Shown: piece by piece, positions 44,640 through 56,449 of the stretch
How the letters are laid out: every line of letters begins with the position of its first letter
Position numbering within the stretch: position 1 is the stretch's first letter
From: Liopterus haemorrhoidalis
Taxonomy: Eukaryota; Arthropoda; Insecta; Coleoptera; Dytiscidae
DNA length: 64,000 bases
Direction of reading: 5' to 3'
NCBI GenBank assembly: GCA_963971575.1
Contig: OZ020611.1
Location: 224,370,260-224,434,259 of the forward strand
Program-made: the position numbers and the translations under genes
Notes under the pieces: generated by a model
Database searches by the model: none
What the model was told of the DNA's origin: nothing
What the model saw: only the letters and a program-made list of their open reading frames with translations

Positions 44640-45484
44640 AAATGAAATATAGGTTTCCAAACCCTAGATACGCAGAGGCGGTTCTCTGTTTCTAGACCTA
44701 ATTAGGCTAATACATATAGTAAAGCAAAATAACGTCATATATTTTTTTCTGTTGAGAATAAACGGGAATATTCTCAGAAATAGAACATTTTATGCAAGTT
44801 ATTAACACTAGCTAATAACTTGTACAAACAAGAAAACACATGCAAATTTATATTTAGCCAAACTAAACTATTACCAAACAATTGTTTCAAACAATATTTC
44901 AACAAATATTATTTAATTGGTCCAGTGTAATTAGTCCAACATTCACCAGTTTAATCCAACAACAAACATGATCCAAGTTAACACAGTCACAACTCTAATA
45001 TTGACGTATACAATGTAAATTTTAGAATATGTATACTGCATGCATTATAAGGAAATTTTGTAAGTTTTTGCTGTATTTCCTTCGCTCGTATTTTGAATAC
45101 AAATATTGAATTTTGTTTTGTAGAGTAAACCTTTTTTGCTGTACATATGTCGAAGTTTTCTGGCGTCGTGTTATCGGCAATTTTTTTCTGCAGGTGTAAA
45201 CAAAAACGTTTTCAGAACAGTAAATTATGAGAGGATGAAAAGATATGTTATAGTTAAAATCGTTTCAATCAATTTCGTGTTTTCTTGCAAAAAGTTTATT
45301 TTTGTTTGTTTAAAGAATGGTTAACCATATTCTAAATTAGATTGCAAAAAGAAAAACTAAACCAAACCTGAAAACAGAAATAAATACTTAACCATTTTAG
45401 TGGGTTTTTAGTTTAAGTCAATAATTGAAGTTTCAAAATCTGTCAAATATGTATTTATTAAATACAAAAAGTTAATATTTTGAC
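44640..45484. other. No recognisable gene
   Basis: Anonymous AT-rich sequence; the frame at 45136-45324 has no motif. Confidence 0.4.
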
Positions 45485-45625
45485 ACGTTTTAGGGGTTTG
45501 TAAGGATACCCATAAAATCCTTATAAAATCAATATTTTGTCTGTCTGTCTGTTTGTACGGTAGAAATTGTTGCCAAATAACTGGACCTAGAAAGTTGAAA
45601 TTAGACATGCTGTAATTAAAAAAAA
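45485..45625 (+). repeat. A/B-family head fragment
   Basis: GTTTTAGGGGTTTGTAAGGA, a short GTCT array (45538-45554), GGTAGAAATTGTTGCC and CCTAGAAAGTTGAAATTAGA, then an A-rich run. Confidence 0.6.
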
Positions 45626-46224
45626 AAAAAAAAAAACGGCGCAAATATAATCAAATACAGTGGAAATCATGGTGTACCGACATGTGAACATACGACAGAT
45701 TCACATGCGACACTTTAACATGGACATATTAACATGCGACAGATGAACATAGACACATTTTAAAACACGACAAATGAACACTGTAATATGTCATAGTGTA
45801 AGGGAGGTAATTTTGGTATTATTTCATAAATAAAATTTCATAAATAGATTCATTATAATCATTCAATTATAGTAAAATATTTAATCTGTTAAACGATAAA
45901 AAAATAATCTATTTCTTAGAAAGGGCATTTAAGATAACGGTAGACTTGTTTATTATTTTAACTTGACACTTTGTCAATGTAACATGAAAAGTGAATCGTA
46001 AATTATTGTGTTAAAAATATACGTCAACCATAAGCACATAAATAATAATTAATTTTTGTCTGAGATATAAATATGATGATTGGTCTATTTTCTAATGGGA
46101 TATTTATCTGAGTTATCACCAATAAATTATGAATTTTAAGATAGTACAAGACAGACAGTCAAGAGGTGTTAAATGACATTTAACAGTGGCACGATGTAAG
46201 TTTTTCAGGGTGGTCGCGTTTTAA

Positions 46225-46753
46225 CCTCTTCTTGCACGAATATTTTTTTCAAAATTAAAAAATATTAAAAAAATCTAAACACACTAGTTTTTATTAAAGA
46301 AAATATAAAAAATACAAAAAAAATAAATTTAACTTATTTTTGACCAATATTTGATGTAAAAACCAAACGTACACATATATGTCCATAGAGCGAATATCAA
46401 TACGAATATCTTCTATGCATGGAAATTTTCCATGCATTCTGGGCCCAAAGGCTCTTTGCACTTCTTACATGCATATCTTGTACGTTTTGAACAATTTTTT
46501 TCATGGCACCGTGGTGGATTTTTATATACTTTTTTCTCTGGATAGTGTCCAATTCCTGCAGGCGCCACTTACTCGTGTTTCTCCTTTCCCCTATGCATTG
46601 AAACACCCCTGCAGCACCCTCAAGCATAAGATATATGAACTAATATGCAAAATGGCATCATATGTGGCCATCGAGCAATAAATATATTAGTTAATTTTTA
46701 ATTAGATCTTGGTTTTTAAAATGTACACATATGTGCCAAAATGCAAGAAGAGG
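46225..46753 (-). mobile_element. piggyBac-like deleted element
   Basis: TTAA at 46221-46224 and 46754-46757 flanks perfect 12-bp ends CCTCTTCTTGCA / TGCAAGAAGAGG, with ACACATATGTG near the right end. The interior encodes a minus-strand Cys-rich tail. TTAA plus short TIRs are hallmarks of piggyBac. Confidence 0.8.
46430..46560 (-). pseudogene. C-terminal zinc-finger remnant of a piggyBac-type transposase
   Basis: The minus-strand frame reads PPRCHEKNCSKRTRYACKKC then KEPLGPECMENFH. The spacing C...C..(R)TRY.C..C...L..EC...FH is the cross-brace Cys-rich tail of piggyBac transposases, where it contributes to DNA binding. One expected Cys is Gly (LGPEC). The catalytic domain is absent. Confidence 0.6.
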
Positions 46754-47425
46754 TTAAGAGTTGATTTTGACCCATCGTAGTGGTTAAGTCATGTTTGAGA
46801 GTTCATTTTAAACCGTCGTGAAGTTAAGTCGTGTTTTTATTAATTAGAGTGAGATTTTGTTCATCATGTGTTAGAGTCATTTAAGGTGTTCGGTTGGACT
46901 AGTAAAATGTAACAAGTAATTCCGTATGAACGTTAGTGTAGTGCCCAGCTAAAGACATGTGAGAGATAAATGGTTTTAGAGGATATCAGTCAGGACTGTG
47001 GTGTCCAGTGGAGAAATTAGTTATTAGTGCTAAAAAGTCTAGTGTGCCTAGTGTGTGTGACTGTGTCTCTTTGGATTTAGCTGTATCGAAGTAATTGTAA
47101 GTCTGGTGTAATTAGTGTAAATATTCAAACCGTATCGTAATTAAAGTAGGTTAGCTAAAATGTTGAGTTTAATTGAAACAACCCTTAATCCTTCCAAGAA
47201 TCATAGCAACCAGCTAGCGAACTAATAGGGGGGGGGGTCCAGACTTGATCCGCTCGCAAGCCTTGGAACCCATAATGTGAGGGATGTACAGAGTAAGTAC
47301 AAATAAAATAAATAAATCAGCCAACCGTGACAATATTATCGTTGTATCGCTATTATCATAGCGACAGATGAACATAAGTCAGTTGAACACACGACATTTG
47401 ATCTCACATTTCATTTTTATTAGAT

Positions 47426-48145
47426 ATGTCAACAATCTTCAATCTGGGGGCTCGTGGTACCCCAAGAAGAGTACCTTTATTTAGAGACTAAATAAAAATT
47501 GCTCAGTGCATTTTTTAAAATTTAGTTCATGTGATGGTTGCACATGTTACTTATATACTTAAATTCAGTTATCCATCTTTCTTGTGAAGAAGTTCTAGAT
47601 TTATTGAGCAAGTTCTTACTATGTCGAATATTTTAAAGATGTTTCACAAAGTAAATGCTGTGCTAAACGCGAAGAATTACACTTCCAGCACTGCAGTTTC
47701 AGTAAATCAGTGCTCCACATGACAGAAATAATTCGGTGCACTATATATTAGAAACTGTCAGCTGCAGATAATGTTGCAACAAAATACTGCACTGATAAAT
47801 GTAAAGATATTATTGTATATCACATTTTAAGATCTAAACTTAAAAATAAAGATATACTATTAAAAATTAAAGACGATTGTGAATGATATATTAAATATAT
47901 CAAAAGTCTTAAGTCTTCTTTGTAATTAACTAATCAAGCCTCGTCCGGCTTCGCTTGCGCACATATTTATTACAATTATATACTAAAACCAGTGGCGAAG
48001 GGAAACCTCCGCTAGACTTGCCCTCCCATAAAAAATATTTAAAAATAAATGTAAATAAAATAATAATATTTAGATAAATCTTCAAAAATACATTAAATTA
48101 TGTTCTATACAAATTTTTGTCCAAGGCTTGCTTTACTAGTTACGA
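47426..48145. other. No recognisable gene
   Basis: Anonymous except for 47940-48030, where CCAGTGGCGAAGGGAAACCT resembles a hAT terminus. Confidence 0.35.
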
Positions 48146-48149
48146 ATTA

Positions 48150-48990
<841 letters not shown>

Positions 48991-49269
48991 AAAATATTTC
49001 AATTCTGATTAGTGTATAAATCGCGCATCAACCTTGCCGCTGACGATATCTATGTTGTTGCTGATACTTTCAAGAAAATGTGTTAAAGAAGAATTGAAAA
49101 CCCGGATTTCATTTAACTTTGGAACTACTGAACCGATATTAATAAAATATAGCCAAAAACTTGAACAAACAATGTAGCTATAATAGAAAAAACCGCATGA
49201 AAATCAGAAGTTCTCGAGTGAAAACCTAACATACGGATAAACAGACAGTCAGAGAGACGTTGCGTTTTA
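48991..49269. other. Spacer
   Basis: Nothing recognised except ACGGATAAACAGACAGTCAG, a scrap of a GACA-type array. Confidence 0.35.
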
Positions 49270-49469
49270 TACCTAGTCTTACTATAAATATTGTCACGAA
49301 GTATTCAATGAAATTTCACAAGATTCTTTAAGATATTTAAATTTTCCTTTACTATATAATACATAGATGTATTTTAAACAAGAAACGCCACCTCTAGCCT
49401 GTACAAACCTGTTAAATCTCTGCGGCTTCTTGTCAATTCAAATACAAAGGGTTTCTATACGGTAACTAT

Positions 49470-50475
49470 CCTCTACTTTCATAAGGGACCGCTTGTGGGA
49501 GTGGTAATTTCAGAAATAAAATTTCATTATTATTTAAAGTAAAATTATTCAATTAGTTCAAAAGTATTCAATTTATTCAAATGTAAGAACTAATCTACTT
49601 TAAGATAAACTTTCTCAAGGGTTAGTTGAGCTATCACATATTTTTCTAGTTAAGCATTAAAAAGATACAGAGTGATTTACCGATCGTTTATTATATGATT
49701 AGTTTGAAAGAACGTTATTGTTTAGATCAAAATAGTAACAGTCAAATGTTTATACAGAAGCCGATAGGCGACAATATATTTTCAGTGAGATGGATCGCGT
49801 AATAATTAGAGTCAAAAATTAATCACTTGGGTTTATAAATTATTGGTCATAGAAAGATAAGTTTATAAAAGGGTTGTTGTTAATGTGGAGAGATGATTAT
49901 TTTTACAACGACAAAAAAAGGGGTCAGAGATCAGATAATTAGTTTTAAGAAAAGAGTTGGAAAAATCTTGTGAGAGACAAAGTCAGAGATGAATAAAACG
50001 CCACCGTGAACGGACGAACCTCCCAAGTAATTTTGGTAGAGAAACCCGGTAGTTGTCGAGAGTAAACCAGAAGTAATCTGGAAGTGTTGAGGTCTGTTTG
50101 AAATTAAATAACGAACCTCGTAACGGGTTAAACACCGGGAGTGTTGTGAGGTGAATACGGTGATTGTGAGGTTTTTGTGAGTGTCTCTCATGGGATTTTA
50201 TAGCCAGCGATAATTGTAAGTTCTAATGTAATCAATAACCTTTTCGATTCTAATTAAACATTAAAACGTAGATTAAGTAAAATGCAGACTTTAATTCAAA
50301 CACCCTTATTCCTCTCATAAAGAGTCTAAGCAACCAACCGGCGGATCCTTTAGATTTTCAGACTTGATACCGCTCGCAAGTTTTGGAAATCCACTATGTG
50401 GAGGGCCTTTCAAAGTAAGTACCATGAAGTACAAATGCAATTATTTAAATTCATCTACCCAACCTTGACGTTTCG
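49470..50475 (+). repeat. Solo LTR related to 45789-47332
   Basis: TATAAAAG at 49863 is a plausible TATA box. The 3' part shares GCAACCAACC, CAGACTTGAT.CCGCTCGCAA and GTAAGTAC with the first LTR. The right edge is near CCCAACCTTGACG and the left edge near TTTCATAAGGG; exact ends and target duplication are uncertain. No gag/pol remains. Confidence 0.55.
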
Positions 50476-50489
50476 ACCGATCCCAGAAA

Positions 50490-50960
50490 TGCCCCCACAC
50501 GCTTCAGACTAGCGATATTAGGGTGTCTTCTTGCAAGCCATGTCCTGAAACACGGACTACAATTTGTAGCCCAGAAAGTTCAGGTCAGAGCTGTTAAAAC
50601 TCGAATCATCAGAAGAAATGAAGTCCGATACATTGCTTTTAAGCCACAGCTGCATAATTTTCGACTTATGCGCTGGCGCTGAATATTGTTGGAAGCTCCA
50701 GTGGTGACCAGCGAAGAGGCAGTTGATCAGTTCTTTATATATTGACTCCAACACGGTTTTCTGGTAGACTGTTGACGATGTTTTTAACTTTTTCTTGCAA
50801 AAATTAAGCTTAGTGGTACCGTCATAGCTGAACAATAACTGAAGCAGGTCCTGGAAGGCCAATGGTTCTGGATCCTCGGCGCTTTTTCATGTTTCTCGCG
50901 AACTTGCATACACCCTATCGTTTTCTGAAAAATACTTCCTCTTAGCTGAAAACCTCCATA
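50490..50960 (-). pseudogene. Tc1-like transposase, C-terminal half
   Basis: The minus-strand frame 50557-50862 reads DGTTKLNFCKKKLKTSSTVY, then WSFQQYSAPAHKSK, then LWLKSNVSDFIS, then SSDLNFLGYKL. It corresponds to the Tc1 pattern W.FQQDSAPAHKA...WL..N..DFI...WPS.SPDLNPLDY..W. The second catalytic Asp is Tyr (QQYSA) and SPDLNP is degraded to SSDLNF. A stop ends the frame, and a shifted continuation (SGHGLQED) matches the C-terminus. Confidence 0.7.
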
Positions 50961-51158
50961 TTAAAAATCTTTTCATCAATAAAAAGAATTTTCCTGCGTA
51001 GAAATTCTTCGTAATTTTGACAAGTGGTAATTTTGAAAACTGATTGGTGTTTAAAATAAAGCTATGGATTATGTACTAAAAGAAAATTAAAATATTTTTA
51101 AGCATCTTTTGGAAATGCATTGATAATTTTGTGACAGTATTTATGGTAAAACTAGGTA

Positions 51159-52495
51159 TAAATAGAGATATTAATAAGTTAGTAACATAACATAGCCGCA
51201 GAGCTGACCAGATGGAGATAGCAAAAGATACAAGGCCCCAGGGCCCGGGCTTATAGGGGCCTCCAGCTCTATATGGGACCCAAGAAAAAGGAAAATATCA
51301 GCCCGTTATTCTTCAAATATTTGACTTTTTTTTCCTTGTTCTTCAAGTGTTTGGGGGCGAAGGTCTGCCTCCGACTCTTCAAGTGTTCGGGAACATATTT
51401 CTTGCCCCCAACCCCTCAAGTACTCATTTGCTCATTATTACTCCTTTATAAAATGTCAATTGTTGTTTTATTGAATCAGCCTCGTAGTTCTTATAGTTAT
51501 CGAGATAGCTGTAGTGGATAAATTAAAATGAATACCCGATGTACCTACGATATCCTGGAAAGTGAGAAAGTTCACATTCATTTTTGTTATATGTTAAAAA
51601 TTTGACCGAAATCTTCAGCTGAAATTATTAATTATTTTTCTTCAAAATGTTCTATTTTGTGGTTATCAAGTATCAACATTTTGTACTTTAATACTTTAAA
51701 AGAAAATTTATTTTTGTTATGTTTTCCTGTAATCTAACTTTTTTAGTTTAGCGACACTTTCTACAGAAAATGCTGTGTATTTTTCAATGTATTTTTGCGT
51801 TATCGTCTTACCTGTAGTCTTTTTGGGATATTTTTTTATAGTAATCAATCATATAAAACGTTAAATTATTTATATGGTGTTGTATATAAATACAGTATCT
51901 GTGTTACTTTCGCAAACCGACGTGATATAAATATTACTCTTGCTTCCTATGAGCTCTTTAAAATATTATCACGTATTCTTCATATAAGGAAGTAAAAACG
52001 CAAAACGGATATAGACACTTATGGCTGCCATATATTCTAAAACGATCCTCAGTGTAAGTTGTTGAATATGTTCAATAAATCTTGACACTGGTCAGCGTTC
52101 TAACCGATCAACGCCATTTTTGAATTTGTTATAGTTTAATTACCTATGAAATATTTTTTTAGCCAAATTTCAAACAAAAAATTTTACTCATCCCGTTCTG
52201 TCACAAAATTCTTTTGTATTACGATCAGAAAAAAATTGCATTCACATTGGGCGTGGACGAACGATTTTCATGATTTTATCAAATTAACCCTTCTTCGGTC
52301 GCAACATGTTTATGATGTCACGAATCGGTCGCAGTGCATTAATTATTGATTTTAAAATATCTAATTCAAGATAACGTTGAAAATATTGGAGTTTTATATA
52401 ACGCTTATTTTTAATTTATGATTTATTGACGTTCCTCTCCAATATATATTTTTACTGTGTACACACTGCTTACAGAAGGTAAATGGATCTTGTAC
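51159..52495. other. No supported gene
   Basis: 51195-51440 is GC-richer with GGCCCCAGGGCCCGG and repeated TTCTTCAA.T.TTTG modules resembling the internal repeats of the hAT MITEs. The rest is anonymous. Confidence 0.35.
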
Positions 52496-52499
52496 TCCT

Positions 52500-52683
52500 A
52501 TTTATATATGATGGTTGCTGCGCCGTTACTATGTCCTATTCTTGAGCCGCCTGTATAAATATGTACATGGTTGTTGTAGTTGGTCATGATTTCTTTGAAT
52601 CTCTCCAGATAGACTTGTCGGTCCGTTTCTTGTTTCGAATATTTGGCTAGTGTTGTGTTAAACTGCGCTCGATTTAGGCTCCA
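52500..52683 (-). pseudogene. LINE RNase H fragment
   Basis: The minus-strand frame reads WSLNRAQFNTTLAKY, then YLERFKEIM, then HVHIYTGGSRIGHSNGAA. The last part is the RNase H start of Jockey/I-type LINEs, where the first catalytic Asp (YTDGSK) is here Gly. It is distinct in sequence from the LINE at 15305. Confidence 0.55.
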
Positions 52684-54180
52684 TGGTTAATATTTTTATT
52701 ACTTGTTATAACACTAAATTATAAAAATATTTACGGAAACTTCAAAAACTCAATTTTATTTAAATTTAGGGAAGTACGGTCGGCGTCCCGGTGTTTTGAT
52801 GGTAGTATGCAATGGCGAGCTTCGGTTATCTGTCCCGCTGTGCCATGTCGTTAGTGGTTGACATGGAACGACCCACGTTTTAGAATATCGACATTTGGCG
52901 TCAATTCAATGTCTCTTTTACTGTGCACATCACAGATTGAGACTATAAAACCAGGGGCGAACTTTCATAACAAAATTTTAAGAGGATTATATTTTTAAGG
53001 GTTTGCTACTTCAGACTTCATACAGAAGGTTCATACTTCAAAATTGTAGTATATTATGACAGTACTATAACTATTATTTCTTTTAGGATACTTTTTAAAG
53101 TATCGTTCTCATTTGAACTTGCCTAGAGTTTCTAAAATACAGGAAAGTGATAGCATGACAACAGACAATCAAGAGAGATGTGGCAGGTTTGGAAAGGACT
53201 TTTTTGGTACTGACATTGCTAGATGTTTTGAATTTGAATTTTTCGAATCAATCTTTGCACAAATTTTACTAGTGTTCATATTTTTAACAATTTTGTGTTC
53301 AGCACCACGATTCAGCTTGACTTTCTTATTTATCATAGACACCGTCAAACGTCGATATCGATGGATGCAAGTCTTTACATGTTCTACATGTTCACGTCAT
53401 CTACCGTGGCTCGATTTTCCAAAAATGTTTTGTGCACTGTACATGCAATATTTGTATACGATATAATGAAGTAATGCCATTTTTTTATTTAGCCTAAGAG
53501 GCGATGCTCTTAGTCTGGGCCAAGCGTACCGAACTGCGTGAGACAATTTGTGAAGTTTTTGATCGTCATAAGTGGAGAACAAATTACGCGCAAGAGATCT
53601 TGTTTGCGAAATTTTGTGCTCAAATGTTCATCCAGCTAGTGTTGGTACTACAAAGAAATCTGCATGCCCGTGCCTGGTCTATTCGGACGATTGATTTTGT
53701 GTTCAACGATTTGAAGAAACATTTACTGGATATGGCTGATTGGTCGCATGACAAAATTTAAAATTTGATTGGTTTGCACAGAAACAAACCAGAACTTTGA
53801 AATCCTAGAAGATAATAATTATCATGTACGAATTTCTTAAAAAACTACTGCTAAAAAACTACCAAAAGTAATGGCTAATATTTATTATATGGGAAGTAAA
53901 ATGAAATATGTATTTAAATCAAATAGCCAACCATGATTTCAATTAATATGGAAAGGTCCACATACGATCACAACATTTTGGAATTTATCCAATATTCCGG
54001 CGAGATTATTTTTCAGATTCACATAAAACTTTAATGCATAATAATGGGTAATATGTCTCATTTTCTATTTTCCTGACGTGTCACCATACACTTACACAAG
54101 TGTTTTTATAAGCACTCTCTTGCTAAGGGCTGTTATTTCCAATCTGCAAATTAAATCCATTATTTAAACAACTAATTACT
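52684..54180. other. No supported gene
   Basis: 52770-52930 is GC-richer with a TGTCGTTAGTGGTTGACATG inverted word. Two plus-strand frames (53113-53466 and 53504-53761) are longer than most here but without a recognised domain, start signal or splice context. Confidence 0.35.
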
Positions 54181-54193
54181 TTTTCTTTTACAG

Positions 54194-54245
54194 GTGAGTT
54201 CGATAGTCCTCTAATTCGAAACCCGGAAACTAATTGTAGTTTTAT
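54194..54245 (+). promoter_or_regulatory. Candidate recursive splice site or 52-nt exon
   Basis: A strong pyrimidine tract and acceptor (ACTTTTTCTTTTACAG, to 54193) is joined directly to GTGAGT, the ratchet consensus. 52 bases later TTTTAT is followed by GTAAGT. Read as an exon in the only open frame it gives EFDSPLIRNPETNCSF, vaguely reminiscent of the start of a CUB domain (G.F.SP...P...C.). The similarity of layout to 4796-4833, same strand, suggests a shared role in one long intron. Confidence 0.45.
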
Positions 54246-54623
54246 GTAAGTATTTTATTTATTTATAATAGATATAAAAATTCTTGAAACGTAGCACAGT
54301 AAACGTAGCTCACGTTACTCGTGTGTGTAATATTTGGTTCTGTCTATTTTTACCGTAAAATGATAGTGAGATGCCATATTTTTCTTTTTATTTTTAATGC
54401 AAAAACATTTTGTCTTGCAATGTGAACATAATTTTATATGATTATAGAAGTTTTTTATTATTTCATGCAGTAAAACAAACTAAAATATACATTTTTTTAT
54501 TTCATACATTTTTTGTTTATATATTCTGTAGTATATTTATTCTGGGCTTCGTCGGCCTTTGCCGCCTGCCCATTTTTAGGGTTTTGTAGGTATGACCAAA
54601 AAACCCTTATACCGTCATTTTGT

Positions 54624-54624
54624 C

Positions 54625-54657
<33 letters not shown>

Positions 54658-54659
54658 CC

Positions 54660-54722
<63 letters not shown>
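54624..54722. repeat. (GTCT)n microsatellite, ~24 units
   Basis: Tetranucleotide array with two variant units (TTTG, GCCT) near its start; the complementary Ser/Val/Cys/Leu and Asp/Arg/Gln/Thr frames are artefacts of the repeat. Confidence 0.9.
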
Positions 54723-55200
54723 TCGGTAAAAATTGTAGCCAAACGGCTAAACCTAGAGAGTTGAAATTTGGCATGCTTATACAACTCTTTGACCCGCACA
54801 TAGGAAAAATACTAAAACATCTAAAAAACGTATCCCCCTAAAAATATAAACAAATATGTGCTCATCGAAAACAAAAATATTTTTTTAAAAATTCTGAGTA
54901 GGTTATCAAATGAAGGCCCTTAGTACGTGGATTAACGATCAAATTTTTATTTTTGCAAAATAAATTATTTTGAGGCGATTTTTGCCAAAAGTGTGCAAAA
55001 AATTTTTTGTCCCACACCCTGTAGCCCAGATGGTTTAAACTAAAAATCTAAAAAAATTCTAAGTAATGTATATTGGTGGGAACCGAAATAGTACAACAGG
55101 AATTTTTGATCAGATTATGTTTTCGGAAAATAACGCATTTTTTGTGGTTTTTGGTTCACAAAGTACAAAAGTTATACCAATGTAAGATAACCACATGTAA

Positions 55201-55285
55201 GGCGTGCGATAGCGTAATTGTTAGAGCACTGGTGTCGTAAGCCAAAAACGCTGGAAACGAAGGGTTTCGAGTTCGAGTACGGAGT
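55201..55285 (+). other. tRNA-Thr(CGU)-like module inside A4
   Basis: A box-like ATAGCGTAATTGTTAGAGCA, an anticodon-arm-like CTGGTGTCGTAAGCC with CGT at 55236-55238, and B box GAGTTCGAGTA (55270-55280). This resembles an arthropod tRNA-Thr with ~17 extra bases before the T arm. Acceptor-stem pairing is weak, so a functional tRNA is unlikely. Confidence 0.55.
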
Positions 55286-55671
55286 GAATTTTATTTTTTC
55301 TGTTTTTTTTTTTTGCATTTTTAATATGTTGAACTTATTATATGTTAAAATATAACTAGAATTTTGACAAATGTTGCATTTAATTTTTAAGAGCATGAAT
55401 TTAATAACCAGTCTTATTATATGATTAACAGACGATAAATTATTTTAAAAATATCGTTCATTTTGCCGTGATTACTACAAAGTAAAATTTGTCCTACACA
55501 CTTAGCATGCCGCTTTCACTTATTATATACCTGCGAACCCCTGAAATGTGTGAATATTCACACTTCACATTAATTTTTGTACTTAATAATAATTATATGC
55601 CGCAATTGTATGACATTGCCTATCAGGATGCTAAAGATATTTTGATTTTCTTTGAGTGCATAATAAATTGA

Positions 55672-56446
55672 TGCATTTTAAACAAGAAACTACAATCTGT
55701 TTTTAAAACGACTACTTTTAACTGTTCCACTTTATAGCATTAAAGTGTCTGCGGCCACACGTCAATAGAATAATGAAGGGTTTCTATAGAAAAACCCTTC
55801 GCTGCCTTCATTAAGGAGCTCTTCAGTCTAGCGATTTAAAGGGTAGAGGTCAGGGCATCTAGGTAGCCAATCAGGAGGAAAAATAACGTCCGATACATTG
55901 CTGTTAAGCCACTGCTGCACATCCTTCACATTATGGGCTGGCGTATATATATCTGGAAACTTTAGTGGTGACTAGCGAGAGTTGTTCCATTCTTTATCTT
56001 TCGATTTCAACGCGGTTTTCTAGTGGACTTTGCCCATGTTTTTACCCCTTTTTTGAAAAAATTAAGCTTATTGGTACCGTCGTAGCTCCCGCCCCGTTAA
56101 CTATAGTTGAAGCAGGAGAACGGCCCTTCTGGATCGTCGACGACGTCTCACAAGCTTCTCGTGAATTTGTAGCATACACCATGTCGTTCTGGAGGTTGAA
56201 AGCTTCCTTGATATTAAAAATCTTAAAAATCTTTTCAAAAACCTCTTGGAATTTCTATTGACGAGTGGCCGCCAAGACTTAAGCGCTTGGTAACTACCAG
56301 AAGTAGTCATTTTAAAAACTGACTGCGTTTCTTGTTAAAGATGCATCAAGGTATTATGTACGCGTACAAGAAAATTAAAATATCTTTAAGCATCTTGTGG
56401 AATTTCACTGAAAACTTTGTAACAGTAATTAGGACAAGACTGGGTA
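55672..56446 (-). mobile_element. Tc1-like element, second copy, left end lost
   Basis: Homologous to 49270-51158 without the LTR: GATGCATTTTAAACAAGAAA at the left, GGGTTTCTATA, GTCCGATACATTGCT.TTAAG, and the right TIR ending AGACTGGGTA. The outer ~100 bases of the left TIR are missing. The minus-strand transposase reading (region 55800-56160) is full of stops and shifts. Confidence 0.65.
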
Positions 56447-56449
56447 TAA

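Larger units (their letters stand above)
45789..47332 (+). repeat. Solo LTR (Ty3/gypsy style), carrying a piggyBac insert
   Basis: Starts TGTCATAGTG and ends CCGTGACA, with TGTCA/TGACA terminal inversion, inside the E repeat. The 3' third (46960-47320) is homologous to 50180-50470: TAATTGTAAG..TAATGTAA.T, ACCCTTA.TCCT, GCAACCA, CAGACTTGAT.CCGCTCGCAA, GTAAGTAC. Without the TTAA insert the LTR is ~1.0 kb, similar to its relative. No internal retroelement genes are seen. Confidence 0.6.
45678..47425 (+). repeat. E repeat E1, split by an LTR
   Basis: 45678-45788 is a ~15-base-period repeat of the unit AACATGCGACAGATT; 47333-47425 continues the same arm (TATCATAGCGACAGATGAAC, ACACACGACATTTGATCTC). 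The uninterrupted order is seen at 57474-57620, proving that 45789-47332 is an insertion. Confidence 0.7.
49270..51158 (-). mobile_element. Tc1-like element with long TIRs, split by an LTR
   Basis: TA flanks (49268-49269, 51159-51160). The TIRs exceed 100 bases: TACCTAGTCTTACTATAAAT, TGTCAC, TTCAATGAAATTTCACAAGA and TATTTTAAACA on the left, inverted at 51025-51158. The transposase remnant lies at 50480-50960 on the minus strand. The LTR at ~49470-50475 interrupts it; the sister copy at 55672-56446 lacks that LTR. Confidence 0.8.
54573..55578 (+). repeat. A-family element copy A4 (complete)
   Basis: Head TTTTTAGGGTTTTGTAGGTA with AAAACCCT completing a small hairpin, a ~99-base GTCT array (54624-54722), TAGCCAAACGGCTAAACC, GGCATGCTTATACAACTC, CGCACATAGGAAAAATACT, the AACCGAAATAGTACAACAGG block, a tRNA-like module (55201-55285) and the tail hairpin GTGTGAATATTCACAC followed by TTCACATTAATTTTT. 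Confidence 0.85.

Noticed and set aside
45182..45200. A third recursive splice site (TTTTTTTCTGCAG joined to GTGTAAAC)
   Set aside because: The acceptor is good but GTGTAA is a poor donor and no second donor follows.
46379..46681. 100-codon plus-strand frame
   Set aside because: It is antisense to the piggyBac-type Cys-rich tail, which explains its openness better.
49931..50191. Minus-strand 86-codon frame
   Set aside because: Lies inside the LTR, antisense to its likely transcript, with no recognisable domain.
51800..51830. Minus-strand CAG|GTAAGA ratchet candidate
   Set aside because: The preceding sequence is purine-rich (AAAAAGACTACAG), so there is no usable polypyrimidine tract.
54497..54841. 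Ser/Val/Cys/Leu- and Asp/Arg/Gln/Thr-repeat proteins
   Set aside because: Artefact of the GTCT array of element A4; the same frames appear at the arrays near 11270 and 44430.
55201..55285. A genuine tRNA-Thr gene
   Set aside because: The A and B boxes are good but the acceptor stem is not convincingly paired and extra bases disturb the variable region; it lies inside a repeated element.
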